A stretch of DNA of 64,000 nucleotides from Sesamum alatum (lineage: Eukaryota > Streptophyta > Magnoliopsida > Lamiales > Pedaliaceae), in assembly GCA_034509735.1 (NCBI GenBank), contig JACGWO010000012.1:310001-374000 (forward strand), written 5' to 3'. Position numbers and translations under genes: made by a program. The notes under the pieces were generated by a model, which searched no databases, was not told where the DNA came from, and saw only the letters and a list, made by a program, of their open reading frames with translations. This document shows positions 1 through 12,487 of the stretch, one piece after another. Numbering within the stretch: position 1 is the stretch's first letter; each line of letters opens with the position of its first letter.

Positions 1-113
1 GACATTGGCCTATAAGTCACCCTTTTCCTTCCTCATACGACGGAAAATAGGTTTGAGGAGCTTAAGTTTCCTCGTGACTGAGTACAAAGAAGACCCGTGA
101 ATAGAAGTAGCCT
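1..113 (-). mobile_element. LINE-A fragment (ORF2, between endonuclease and RT)
   Basis: On the minus strand this stretch matches the ORF2 segment of the two longer LINE-A copies, around 20,570-20,685 on the + strand and 32,898-33,012 on the minus strand. Agreement is close over the whole stretch. It has no poly(A) end and runs off the window, so its full extent is unknown. Directly after it, a few bases of LINE sequence (AAGTTTCCTCGTGACTGA) are duplicated at about 119-136 before the satellite starts, which suggests a rearranged junction rather than a clean insertion. Confidence 0.85.
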
Positions 114-1465
114 AAGTCTTAAGTTTCCTCGTGACTGACTCAATATTTTGCTATAAATATATTTGTATGGACTCTAATAATCAATATTAAAGCCACTCTT
201 CAATTATATGACTAGGACTCCATCTTATACAACCTAATAATACACTAGGTCTACATCTAAAACACTCTTTTGAGCCATGGACTCAGCTTTGCACCTTTGC
301 ACAACGATAAACTCCTTTAAATGTAGACACTTATTCCCTTTTATCTTTGCCATACCGAGGGTTGGGTCAACGTTCGTAATCAATCGTATGTCTGGATACA
401 TGCCAAATACTCAACACAATCATAGAAAACACCTTGTGTTTTCAGTCCTTATCATTGACTGATAGATAACTCATATTTGGCAATAAATATATTCGTATTA
501 ACTCTAATAATCAATATTAAAGCCACTCATCGATTATACGACTAGGACTCCATCTTACTCACCATAAAAATGCACCAGGACTACATCTAGAACACTCTTT
601 CGAGCAATGGACTCAGCATTTTACCTTTGCGCAACGACAAACTCCTTTAAACAAGTTTATACACTAATGCACTTTTATCTTTGCCATATCGAGGGCTTGG
701 AGAACCTTCATAAGCAATCGTACGTCCGGATACATGCCTAATACACAACACAATCGTAGAAAACACCTTCTGCTTTCAGTCCTTATCATTGACTGATAGA
801 TGACTCAATTTTTGCTATAAATATATTTGTATTGATTCTAATAATCAATATTAAAGCCACTCTTTGATTATACAACTAGGACTCCATCTTATTCAACATA
901 AAAATGCACCAGGACTACATATAGAACACTCTTTCGAGCCATAGACTCAGCTTTGTACCTTTGCGCAATGACAAACTCCTTTAAACAAGTTTAGACACTA
1001 ATGCACTTTTATCTTTGACATATCGAGGGCTTGGAGAACCTTGATAATCAATCGTACGTCCGGATATATGCCTAATACTCAACACAAGCGTAGGAAACAC
1101 GTTGTGCTTTCAGTCCTTATCATTGACTGATAGATAACTTATTTTTGGCTGTAAATTTATTCGTATTAACTCTAATAATCAATATTACAACCACTCATCG
1201 ACTATACGACTAGGACTCCATCTTATTCAACATAAAAATGCACCAAGACTACATCTAGAACACTCTTTCGAGCCATGGACTCAGCGCTGTACCTTTGCGC
1301 AACGACAAACTCCTTTGAATATAAAAATATTTGTATGGACTCTAATAATCAATATTAAAGTCATTCTTCAATTATATGACTAGGACTCCATCTTATACAA
1401 CATAAAATACACTAGGACTACATCTGGAACACTCTTTTGAGCCATGGACTCAGCTTTGTACCTTT

Positions 1466-4400
1466 GAGCAACGACAAACTCCTTTAAATAAATTTAGACA
1501 CCAATTCCCTTTTATCTTCGCCATATAGAGGGCTTGGAAAACCTTCATAATCGATCATACGTCCGGATAGATGCCTAATACTCAACACAATTGTAGGAAA
1601 CACCTTGTGTTTTCAGTCCTTATCATTGAATGATAGATGACTCATTTCTGGCTATAAATATATTCGTATTGACTCTAATAATAAATCTTAAAGCCACACT
1701 TCTACTATACGACTAGGACTCCATCTTATTCAACATAAAAATGCACCAGGACTACATCTAGAACACACTTTCGAGCCATGGACTCAGCTTTGTACCTTTG
1801 CGCAACGACAAACTCCTTTAAACAAGTTTAGACACTAACGCACTTTTATCTTTGCCATATCGAGGGATTGGAGAACCTTCACAATCAATCTATGTCCAGA
1901 TACAGGCCTAATACTCAACACAATTGTAGGAAACACCTTCTGCTTTCAGTCCTCATCATTGACTGATAGATGACTCATTTTTTGCTATAAATATATTCGT
2001 ATTGACTCTGATAATCAATATTAAAGTCACTCTTCGATTTTATGACTAGGACTCCATTTTATTCAACATAAAAATGCACTAGGACTACATCTAGAACACT
2101 CTTTTGAGCCATGGACTCAGCTTTGTACCTTTATGAAATGACAAACTTCTTTAAACAAGTTTAGACACTAATGCACTTTTATCCTTGTCATATCGAGGGC
2201 TTGGATAACATTCATAATCAATTGTACATCCGCATACATGCCTAATACTCAACACAATTGTAGGGAACACCTTGTGCTTTCAGTCCTATCATTGACTGAT
2301 AGATAACTCATTTTTTGCTATAAATATATTCGTATTGACTCTAATAATCAATAGTTAAAGCCACTCTTCTATTATACGACTAGGACTCCAACTTATACAA
2401 CATAAAATGCACTACGACTACATGTAGAACACTCTTTTGAGCCATGGACTCAGCTTTGTACATTTGCGCAACGACAAACTCCATTAAACAAGTTTAGACA
2501 CTAATGCACTTGTATCTTTGCCATATGTCGGGCTTGGAAACCTTCATAATCAATCGTACGTCTGGATACATGCCTAATACTCAACACAATCATAGGAAAC
2601 ACCTTGTGCTTTCAGTCATTATCATTGCTGATAGATGACTCATTTCTGGCTATAAATATATTCGTATGGACTCCAATTATCATTATTAAAGCCACTCTTT
2701 GAATATATGACTGGGACTCCATCTTACTCAACATAAACATGCAGTAGGACAAACATCTAGAACACTCTTTTTGAGCCATGGACTCAGCTTTGTACCTTTG
2801 CGCAACGACAAACTCCTTTAAACAAGTTTAAGACACTAATGCACTTTTATCTTTGCCATATCAAGGGCTTGGAGAACCTTCACAATCAATCGTACGTTCG
2901 GATACATACCTAATACTCAACACAATCGTAGGAAACACCTTGTGCTTTTCAGACCTTATCATTGTCTGATAGATGACTCATTTCTGGCAAAAATATATTC
3001 GTATGGACTCCAATAATCATTATTAAAGCCACTCTTTGAATATATGACAAGGACTCCATCTTATTCAACATAAAAATGCACTTGGACAACATCTAGAACA
3101 CTCTTTTGAGCCATGGACTCAGCTTTGTACCTTTGCGCAAAGACAAACTCCTTTAAACAAGTTTAGACTTTAACGCACTTTTATCTTTGCAATATCGAGG
3201 GCTTGGTTATCAATCTAAGGTCCGGATACATGCCTAATACTCAACACAATCATAGGAAACACCTTGTGCTTTAGTCCTTATTATTGACTGGTAGATGACT
3301 CATTTTTTGCTATAAATATTTCGCATGGACTCCAATAATCATTATTAAAGCCACTCTTTGATTATTCAACTGAAAAATGCTCTAGGACTACATTTAGAAC
3401 ACTCTTTTGAGCCATGGACTCAGCTTTGTACCTATGCGCAACGACGAACTCCGTTAAACAAGTTTAGACACTAATTCCGTTTTTATCTTTCCATATCGAG
3501 GGCTTGATAAACTTTCATAATCAATCGTACGTACGGATACATGTCTAATACTAAAAACAATCATAGGAAACACGTTGTGTTTTCAGTTCATATCATTGAC
3601 TGATAGATGACTCATTTCTGGCTATAATATATTCGTATTGACTCTAATAATCAATATTAGAGCCACTCTTTTATTATACGACTAGGACTCCATCTTATTC
3701 AACATAAAAATGCACTAGACTACATCTAGAACACTCTTTTTGAGCCATGGACTTAGCTTTGTAGCTTTGCACAACGATAAACTCCTTTAAACAAATGTAG
3801 ACACTTATTCCTTTTTATCTTTGCCATATCGAGGGCTGGGTCAACGTTCATAATCAATCGCATGTCCGGATACATTGCCTAATACTCAACACAATCGTTG
3901 GAAACACCTTGTGTTTTTAGTCCTTATCATTTACTGATAGATAACTCATATTTGGCAATAAATATATTCGTATTACTCTATTAATCAATATGAAAGCCAC
4001 TCATCGATTATACAACTAGGACTCCATGTTATTCAACATAAAAATGCACCAGGACTACAACTAGAACACTCTTTCGAGTCATGGACTCAGCGTTGTACCT
4101 TTGCGCAACGACAAACTTCTTTAAACAATTTATACACTAATGCACTTTTATCTTTGCCATATCGAGGGCTTGGAGAACCTTCATAAGCAATCGTACGTCA
4201 GGATACATGCCTAATACTCAACACAATCGTAGGAAACACCTTGTGCTTTCAGTCCTTATCATTGACTGATAGATGACTCATTTTTTGCTATAAATATATT
4301 CGTATTGACTCTAAGAATCAACATTAAAGCCACTCTTCGATTATATGACTAAGACTCCATCTTATTCAACATAAAAATGCACTAGTACTAACATCTAAAA

Positions 4401-4770
4401 CACTCTTTTGAGCCATCGACTCAGCTTTGTACCTTTGCACAACGACAAACTCTTTTAAACAAATTTAAACACTTATTCCCTTTGATCTTTACCATATTGA
4501 GGGCTTGGTCAACCTTCGTAAACAATCTTGCGTCCGGATACATGCCTAATACTCAACACAATCAAAGGAAACACCTTGTGCTTTCAGTCCATATTATTGA
4601 CTGATAGATGACTTTTTTCTGGCTATAAATATATTCGTATTGACTCTAACAATCAATATTAGATCCACTATATGATTATACGACTAGGACTCCATCCTAT
4701 TCAACATAAAAATGCACTAGGACTACATCTAGAACACTCTTTTAAGCCATGGACTCAGCTTTGTACCTTT
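1466..4770 (+). repeat. HOR copy 1 (10 monomers, one monomer short)
   Basis: Delimited by the variant GAGCAACGACAAACTCC, which marks monomer type 1 (1,466 to 4,771). It is 3,305 bp with ten monomer steps. Comparison with the next copies shows it lacks the monomer carrying the ATATAAATGAATG and ACCAGGACTATATCTAG variants (about 6,290-6,590 in copy 2). The flanking monomers are fused in register near 2,770-2,860, as expected from unequal exchange. Confidence 0.85.
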
Positions 4771-5540
4771 GAGCAACGACAAACTCCTTTAAATAAATTT
4801 GGACACCAATTCCCTTTTATCTTCGCCATATATAGGGCTTGGAGAACCTTCATAATCGATCGTACATCCGGATAGATGCCTAATACTCAACACAATTGTA
4901 GGAAAGACCTTGTGTTTTCTGTCCTTATCATTGAATGATAGATGACTCATTTCTGGCTATAAATATACTCGTATTGACTCTAATAATAAATATTAAAGCC
5001 ACACTTCTACTATACGACTAGGACTCCATCTTATTCAACATAAAAATGCACCAGGACTACATCTAGAACACACTTTCGAGCCATGGACTCAGCTTTGTAC
5101 CTTTGCACAACGACAAACTCCTTTAAACAAGTTTAGACACTTAACGCACTTTTATCTTTGCCATATCGAAGGGCTTGGAGAACCTTCACAATCAATCTAT
5201 GTCCAGATACATGCCTAATACTCAACACAATCGTAGAAAACACCTTCTGCTTTCAGTCCTTATCATTGACTGATAGATGACTCATTTTGCATAAATATAT
5301 TCGTATTAACTCTAATAATCAATATTAAAGCCACTCTTCGATTATGACTAGGACTCCATCTTATTCAACATAAAAATGCACCAGGACTACATCTAGAACA
5401 CTCTTTCGAGCCATGGACTCAGCATTTTACCTTTATGCGCAAATGACAAACTCCTTTAAACAAGTTATACACTAATGCACTTTTATCTTTGCCATATCGA
5501 GGGCTTGGAGAACTTGTGTCGGGCAAGTCCTTATCATTGA

Positions 5541-5613
5541 CTCGTCTTTGATTATAGCCTAATCTTCTTTTGAACACAAATTGAGGAGGACATTACTGAG
5601 TCCTCATGACAAA
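5541..5613. other. Short non-satellite insert inside a monomer
   Basis: Between a broken monomer ending near 5,540 and the resumption at CTGATAGATAACTC there are about 70 bases that do not match any part of the monomer. They contain a small hairpin-like pair, GAGGA and TCCTC, around an ACATTACTGAG core. The same monomer carries other unusual bases (GCGCAAATGAC near 5,445). I do not recognise the source. Confidence 0.6.
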
Positions 5614-8005
5614 CTGATAGATAACTCATTTTTTGCTATAAATATATTCTATTGACTCTAATAATCAAGTAAAGCCACTCTTCTATTATACGACTAGGAC
5701 TCCATCTTAAAACATTTAAAAATGCACTAGGACTACATGTAGAACACTCTTTTGAGCCATGGACTCAGCTTTGTACATTTGCGCAACGACAAACTCCATT
5801 TAAACAAGTTTAGACACTAATGCACTTGTATCTTTGCCATATGTCGGGCTTGGAAAACCTTCATAATCAATCGTACGTCTGGATACATGCCTAATACTCA
5901 ACACAATCATAGGAAACACCTTGTGCTTTCAGTCATTATCATTGCTTGATAGATGACTCATTTCTGGCTATAAATATATTCGTATGGACTCCAATTATCA
6001 TTATTAAAGCCACTCTTTGAATATATGACTGGGACTCCATCTTACTCAACATAAACATGCAGTAGGACAACATCTAGAACACTCTTTTGAGCCATGGACT
6101 CAGCTTTGTACCTTTGCGCAACGACAAACTCCTTTAAACAAGTTTAGCCACTAATGCACTTTTATCTTTGCCAAATCGAGGGCTTGGAGAACCTTTATAA
6201 TCAATCGTACATCCGGATACATGCCTAATACTCAACACAATCGTAGGAAACACCTTGTGCTTTCTGTCCTTATCATTGACTGATAGATGACTCATTTTTT
6301 ATATAAATGAATGTATTGACTCTAATAATAAATATAAAGCCACTCTTGGTTATACGACTAGGACTCCATCTTATTCAACATAAAAATAACACCAGGACTA
6401 TATCTAGAACTCTCTTTTGAGCCATGGACTCAGTTTCTACCTTTGCGCAACGACAAACTCCTTTAAACAAGTTTAGACACTAATGCACTTTTATCTTTGC
6501 CATATCAAGGGCTTGGAGAACCTTCACATCAATCGTACGTTCGGATACATACCTAATACTCAACACAATCGTAGGAAACACCTTGTGCTTTCAGACCTTA
6601 TCATTGTCTGATAGATGACTCATTTCTGGCAAAAATATATTCGTATGGACTCCAATAATCATTATTAAAGCCACTCTTTGAATATATGACAAGGACTCCA
6701 TCTTATTCAACATAAAAATGCACTTGGACAACATCTAGAACACTCTTTTGAGCCATGGACTCAGCTTTGTACCTTTGCGCAAAGACAAACTCCTTTAAAC
6801 AAGTTTAGACTTTAACGCACTTTTATCTTTGCAATATCGAGGGCTTGGTTATCAATCTAAGGTCCGGATACATGCCTAATACTCAACACAATCATAGGAA
6901 ACACTTGTGCTTTTAGTCCTTATTATTGACTGGTAGATGACTCATTTTTGCTGTAAATATATTCGCATGGACTCCAATAATCATTATTAAAGCCACTCTT
7001 TGATTATTCAACTGAAAAATGCTCTAGGACTACATTTAGAACACTCTTTTGAGCCATGGACTCAGCTTTGTACCTATGCGCAACGACGAACTCCGTTAAA
7101 CAAGTTTAGACACTAATTCGTTTTATCTTTCCATATCGAGGCTTGGTAAACTTTCATAATCAATCGTACGTACGGATACATGCCTAATACTAAAAACAAT
7201 CATAGGAAACACGTCGTGTTTTCAGTTCATATCATTGACTGATAGATGACTCATTTCTGGCTATATATATATTCGTATTGACTCTAATAATCAATATTAG
7301 AGCCACTCTTTTATTATACGACTAGGACTCCATCTTATTCAACATAAAAATGCACTAGGACTACATCTAGAACACTCTTTTGAGCCATGGACTTAGCTTT
7401 GTAGCTTTGCACAACGATAAACTCCTTTAAACAAATGTAGACACTTATTCCTTTTTATCTTTGCCATATCGAGGGCTGGGTCAACGTTCATAATCAATCG
7501 CATGTCCGGATACATGCCTAATACTCAACACAATCGTTAGAAACACCTTGTGTTTTTAGTCCTTATCATTTACTGATAGATAACTCATATTTGGCAATAA
7601 ATATATTCGTATTCACTCTATTAATCAATATGAAAGCCACTCATCGATTATACAACTAGGACTCCATGTTATTCAACATAAAAATGCACCAGGACTACAT
7701 CTAGAACACTCTTTCGAGTCCATGGACTCAGCGTTGTACCTTTGCGCAACGACAAACTTCTTTAAACAATTTTATACACTAATGCACTTTTATCTTTGCC
7801 ATATCGAGGGCTTGGAGAACCTTCATAAGCAATCGTACGTCAGGATACATGCCTAATACTCAACACAATCGTAGGAAACACCTTGTGCTTTCAGTCCTTA
7901 TCATTGACTGATAGATGACTCATTTTGCTATAAATATATTCGTATTGACTCTAAGAATCAACATTAAAGCCACTCTTCGATTATATGACTAAGACTCCAT
8001 CTTAT

Positions 8006-8505
8006 NNNNNNNNNNNNNNNNNNNNNNNNNNNNNNNNNNNNNNNNNNNNNNNNNNNNNNNNNNNNNNNNNNNNNNNNNNNNNNNNNNNNNNNNNNNNNNN
8101 NNNNNNNNNNNNNNNNNNNNNNNNNNNNNNNNNNNNNNNNNNNNNNNNNNNNNNNNNNNNNNNNNNNNNNNNNNNNNNNNNNNNNNNNNNNNNNNNNNNN
8201 NNNNNNNNNNNNNNNNNNNNNNNNNNNNNNNNNNNNNNNNNNNNNNNNNNNNNNNNNNNNNNNNNNNNNNNNNNNNNNNNNNNNNNNNNNNNNNNNNNNN
8301 NNNNNNNNNNNNNNNNNNNNNNNNNNNNNNNNNNNNNNNNNNNNNNNNNNNNNNNNNNNNNNNNNNNNNNNNNNNNNNNNNNNNNNNNNNNNNNNNNNNN
8401 NNNNNNNNNNNNNNNNNNNNNNNNNNNNNNNNNNNNNNNNNNNNNNNNNNNNNNNNNNNNNNNNNNNNNNNNNNNNNNNNNNNNNNNNNNNNNNNNNNNN
8501 NNNNN
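8006..8505. other. Assembly gap (500 N)
   Basis: Exactly 500 N, a conventional placeholder length. Flanking bases align to 4,365 and 4,433 in HOR copy 1, where only 67 bases separate them; copy 4 has the same short spacing. Open frames running through it are artefacts. Confidence 0.98.
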
Positions 8506-8842
8506 CTTTGCACAACGACAAACTCTTTTAAACAAATTTAAACACTTATTCCCTTTGATCTTACCATATAGGGCTTGGTCAACCTTCGTAAACAATCTTG
8601 CGTTCGGATACATGCCTAATACTCAACACAATCAAAGGAAACACGTTGGGCTTTCAGTCCATATATTATTGACTAATAGATGACTTTTTCTGGCTATAAA
8701 TATATTCGTATTGACTCCAATAATCAATATTAGATCCACTCTATGATTATACGACTAGGACTCCATCTTATTCAACATAAAAATGCACTAGGACTACATC
8801 TAGAAACACTCTTTTAAGCCATGGACTCAGCTTTGTACCTTT

Positions 8843-11800
8843 GAGCAACGACAAACTCCTTTAAATAAATTTGGACACCCAATTCCCTTTTATCTTCGCC
8901 ATATATAGGGCTTGGAGAACCTTCATAATCGATCGTACATCCGGATAGATGCCTAATACTCAACACAATTGTAGGAAACACCTTGTGTTTTTTCAGTCCT
9001 TATCATTGAATGATAGATGACTCATTTCTGGGCTATATATATACTCGTATTGACTCTAATAATAAATCTTAAAGCCACACTTCTACTATACGACTAGGAC
9101 TCCATCTTATTCAACATAAAAATGCACCAGGACTACATCTAGAACACACTTTCGAACCATGGACTCAGCTTTGTACCTTTGCACAACGACAAACTCCTTT
9201 AAACAAGTTTAGACACTAACGCACTTTTATCTTTGCCATATCGAGGGATTGGAGAACCTTCACAATCAATCTATGTCCAGATACAGGCCTAATACTCAAC
9301 ACAATTGTAGGAAACACCTTCCGCTTTCAGTCCTCATCATTGACTGATAGATGACTCATTTTTTGCTATAAATATATTCGTATTGACTCTGATAATCAAT
9401 ATTAAAGTCACTCTTCGATTTTATGACTAGGACTCCATTTTATTCAACATAAAAATGCACTAGGACTACATCTAGAACACTCTTTTGAGCCATGGACTCA
9501 GCTTTGTACCTTTATGAAATGACAAACTTCTTTAAACAAGTTTAGACACTAATGCACTTTTATCCTTGTCATATCGAGGGCTTGGAGAACATTCATAATC
9601 AATTGTACATCCGGATACATGCCTAATACTCAACACAATTGTAGGGAACACCTTGTGCTTTCAGTCCTATCATTGACTGATAGATAACTCATTTTTTGCT
9701 ATAAATATATTCGTATTGACTCTAATAATCAATAGTAAAGCCACTCTTCTATTATACGACTAGGACTCCATCTTATACAACATAAAAATGCACTAGGACT
9801 ACATGTAGAACACTCTTTTGAGCCATGGACTCAGCTTTGTACATTTGCGCAACGACAAACTCCATTAAACAAGTTTAGACACTAATGCACTTGTATCTTT
9901 GCCATATGTCGGGCTTGGAAAACCTTCATAATCAATCGTACGTCTGGATACATGCCTAATACTCAACACAATCATAGGAAACACCTTGTGCTTTCAGTCA
10001 TTATCATTGCCTGATAGATGACCCATTTCTGGCTATAAATATATTCGTATGGACTCCAATAATCATTATTAAAGCCACTCTTTGAATATATGACTAGGAC
10101 TCCATCTTACTCAACATAAACATGCACTAGGACAACATTAGAACACTCTTTTGAGCCATGGACTCAGCTTTGTACCTTTGCGCAACGACGAAACTCCTTT
10201 AAACAAGTTTAGCCACTAATGCACTTTTATCTTTGCCAAATCGAGGGCTTGGAGAACCTTTATAATCAATCGTACATCCGGATACATGCCTAATACTCAA
10301 CACAATCGTAGGAAACACCTTGTGCTTTCTGTCCTTATCATTGACTGATAGATGACTCATTTTTTTTATATAAATGAATGTATTGACTCTAATAATAAAT
10401 ATTAAAGCCACTCTTTGGTTATACGACCTAGGACTCCATCTTATTCAACATAAAAATACACCAGGACTATATCTAGAACTCTCTTTTGAGCCATGGACTC
10501 AGTTTTCTACCTTTGCGCAACGACAAACTCCTTTAAACAAGTTTAGACACTAATGCACTTTTATCTTTGCCATATCAAGGGCTTGGAGAACCTTCACAAT
10601 CAATCGTACGTTCGGATACATACCTAATACTCAACACAATCGTAGGAAACACCTTGTGCTTTCAGACCTTATCATTGTCTGATAGATGACTCATTTCTGG
10701 CAAAAATATATTCGTATGGACTCCAATAATCATTATTAAAGCCACTCTTTGAATATATGACAAGGACTCCATCTTATTCAACATAAAAATGCACTTGGAC
10801 AACATCTAGAACACTCTTTTGAGCCATGGACTCAGCTTTGTACCTTTGCGCAAAGACAAACTCCTTTAAACAAGTTTAGACTTTAATGCACTTTTATCTT
10901 TGCAATATCGAGGGCTTGGTTATCAATCTAAGGTCCGGATACATGCCTAATACTCAACACAATCATAGGAAACACCTTGTGCTTTTAGTCCTTATTATTG
11001 ACTGGTAGATGACTCATTTTTTGCTGTAAATATATTCGCATGGACTCCAATAATCATTATTAAAGCCACTCTTTGATTATTCAACTGAAAAATGCTCTAG
11101 GACTACATTTAGAACACTCTTTTGAGCCATGGACTCAGCTTTGTACCTATGCGCAACGACGAACTCCGTTAAGCAAGTTTAGACACTAATTCCGTTTTTA
11201 TCTTTCCATATCGAGGGCTTGGTAAACTTTCATAATCAATCGTACGTACGGATACATGCCTAATACTAAAAACAATCATAGGAAACACGTTGTGTTTTCA
11301 GTTCATATCATTGACTGATAGATGACTCATTTCTGGCTATAAATATATTCGTATTGACTCTAATAATCAATATTAGAGCCACTCTTTTATTATACGACTA
11401 GGACTCCATCTTATTCAACATAAAAATGCACTAGGACTACATCTAGAACACTCTTTTGAGCCATGGACTTAGCTTTGTAGCTTTGCACAACGATAAACTC
11501 CTTTAAACAAATGTAGACACTTATTCCTTTTATCTTTGCCATATCAAGGGCTGGGTCAACGTTCATAATCAATCGCATGTCCGGATACATGCCTAATACT
11601 CAACACAATCGTTGGAAACACCTTGTGTTTTTAGTCCTTATCATTTACTGATAGATAACTCATATTTGGCAATAAATATATTCGTATTCACTCTATTAAT
11701 CAATATGAAAGCCACTCATCGATTATACAACTAGGACTCCATGTTATTCAACATAAAAATGCACCAGGACTACAACTAGAACACTCTTTCGAGTCATGGA

Positions 11801-12487
11801 CTCAGCGTTGTACCTTTGCGCAACGACAAACTTCTTTTAAACAATTTATATACACTAATGCACTTTTATCTTTGCCATATCGAGGGCTTGGAGAACCTTC
11901 ATAAGCAATCGTACGTCAGGATACATGCCTAATACTCAACACAATCGTAGGAAACACCTTGTGCTTTCAGTCCTTATCATTGACTGATAGATGACTCATT
12001 TTTTGCTATAAATATATTCGTATTGACTCTAAGAATCAACATTAAAGCCACTCTTCGATTATATGACTAAGACTCCATCTTATTCAACATAAAAATGCAC
12101 TAGTACTAACATCTAAAACACTCTTTTGAGCCATCGACTCAGCTTTGTACCTTTGCACAACGACAAACTCTTTTAAACAAATTTAAACACTTATTCCCTT
12201 TGATCTTTACCATATTGAGGGCTTGGTCAACCTTCGTAAACAATCTTGCGTTCGGATACATGCCTAATACTCAACACAATCAAAGGAAACACGTTGGCTT
12301 TCAGTCCATATTATTGACTAATAGATGACTTTTTTCTGGCTATAAATATATTCGTATTGACTCCAATAATCAATATTAGATCCACTCTATGATTATACGA
12401 CTAGGACTCCATCTTATTCAACATAAAAATGCACTAGGACTACATCTAGAACACTCTTTTAAGCCATGGACTCAGCTTTGTACCTTT
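8843..12487 (+). repeat. HOR copy 3 (11 monomers)
   Basis: 3,645 bp, the cleanest complete copy. ATGG landmarks lie near 8,818, 9,157, 9,490, 9,820, 10,155, 10,490, 10,823, 11,125, 11,460, 11,793, 12,131 and 12,464, giving eleven steps. One step (10,823 to 11,125) is only about 302 bp because that monomer has lost part of its GACTCCATCTTATTC block. The same short monomer recurs at the same place in every copy, which confirms the register. Confidence 0.92.

Larger units (their letters stand above)
4771..8842 (+). repeat. HOR copy 2 (11 monomers, contains gap)
   Basis: Runs from type-1 marker to type-1 marker, 4,072 bp including 500 N. If the Ns are replaced by the 67 bp present at the equivalent place in copies 1 and 4, the copy is 3,639 bp, matching copy 3 at 3,645 bp. 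The third monomer (5,280-5,613) is rearranged and carries non-satellite bases. Confidence 0.85.

Noticed and set aside
277..462. A 61-codon frame in a satellite monomer, and similar 60-67 codon frames at 4,672, 12,389, 15,986 and 27,412
   Set aside because: They are the same satellite monomer read through and recur only because the repeat does. There is no domain and frames are not kept in most monomers.
7964..8683. Long frames across 7,964-8,683
   Set aside because: They exist only because the 500 N contain no stop codons.
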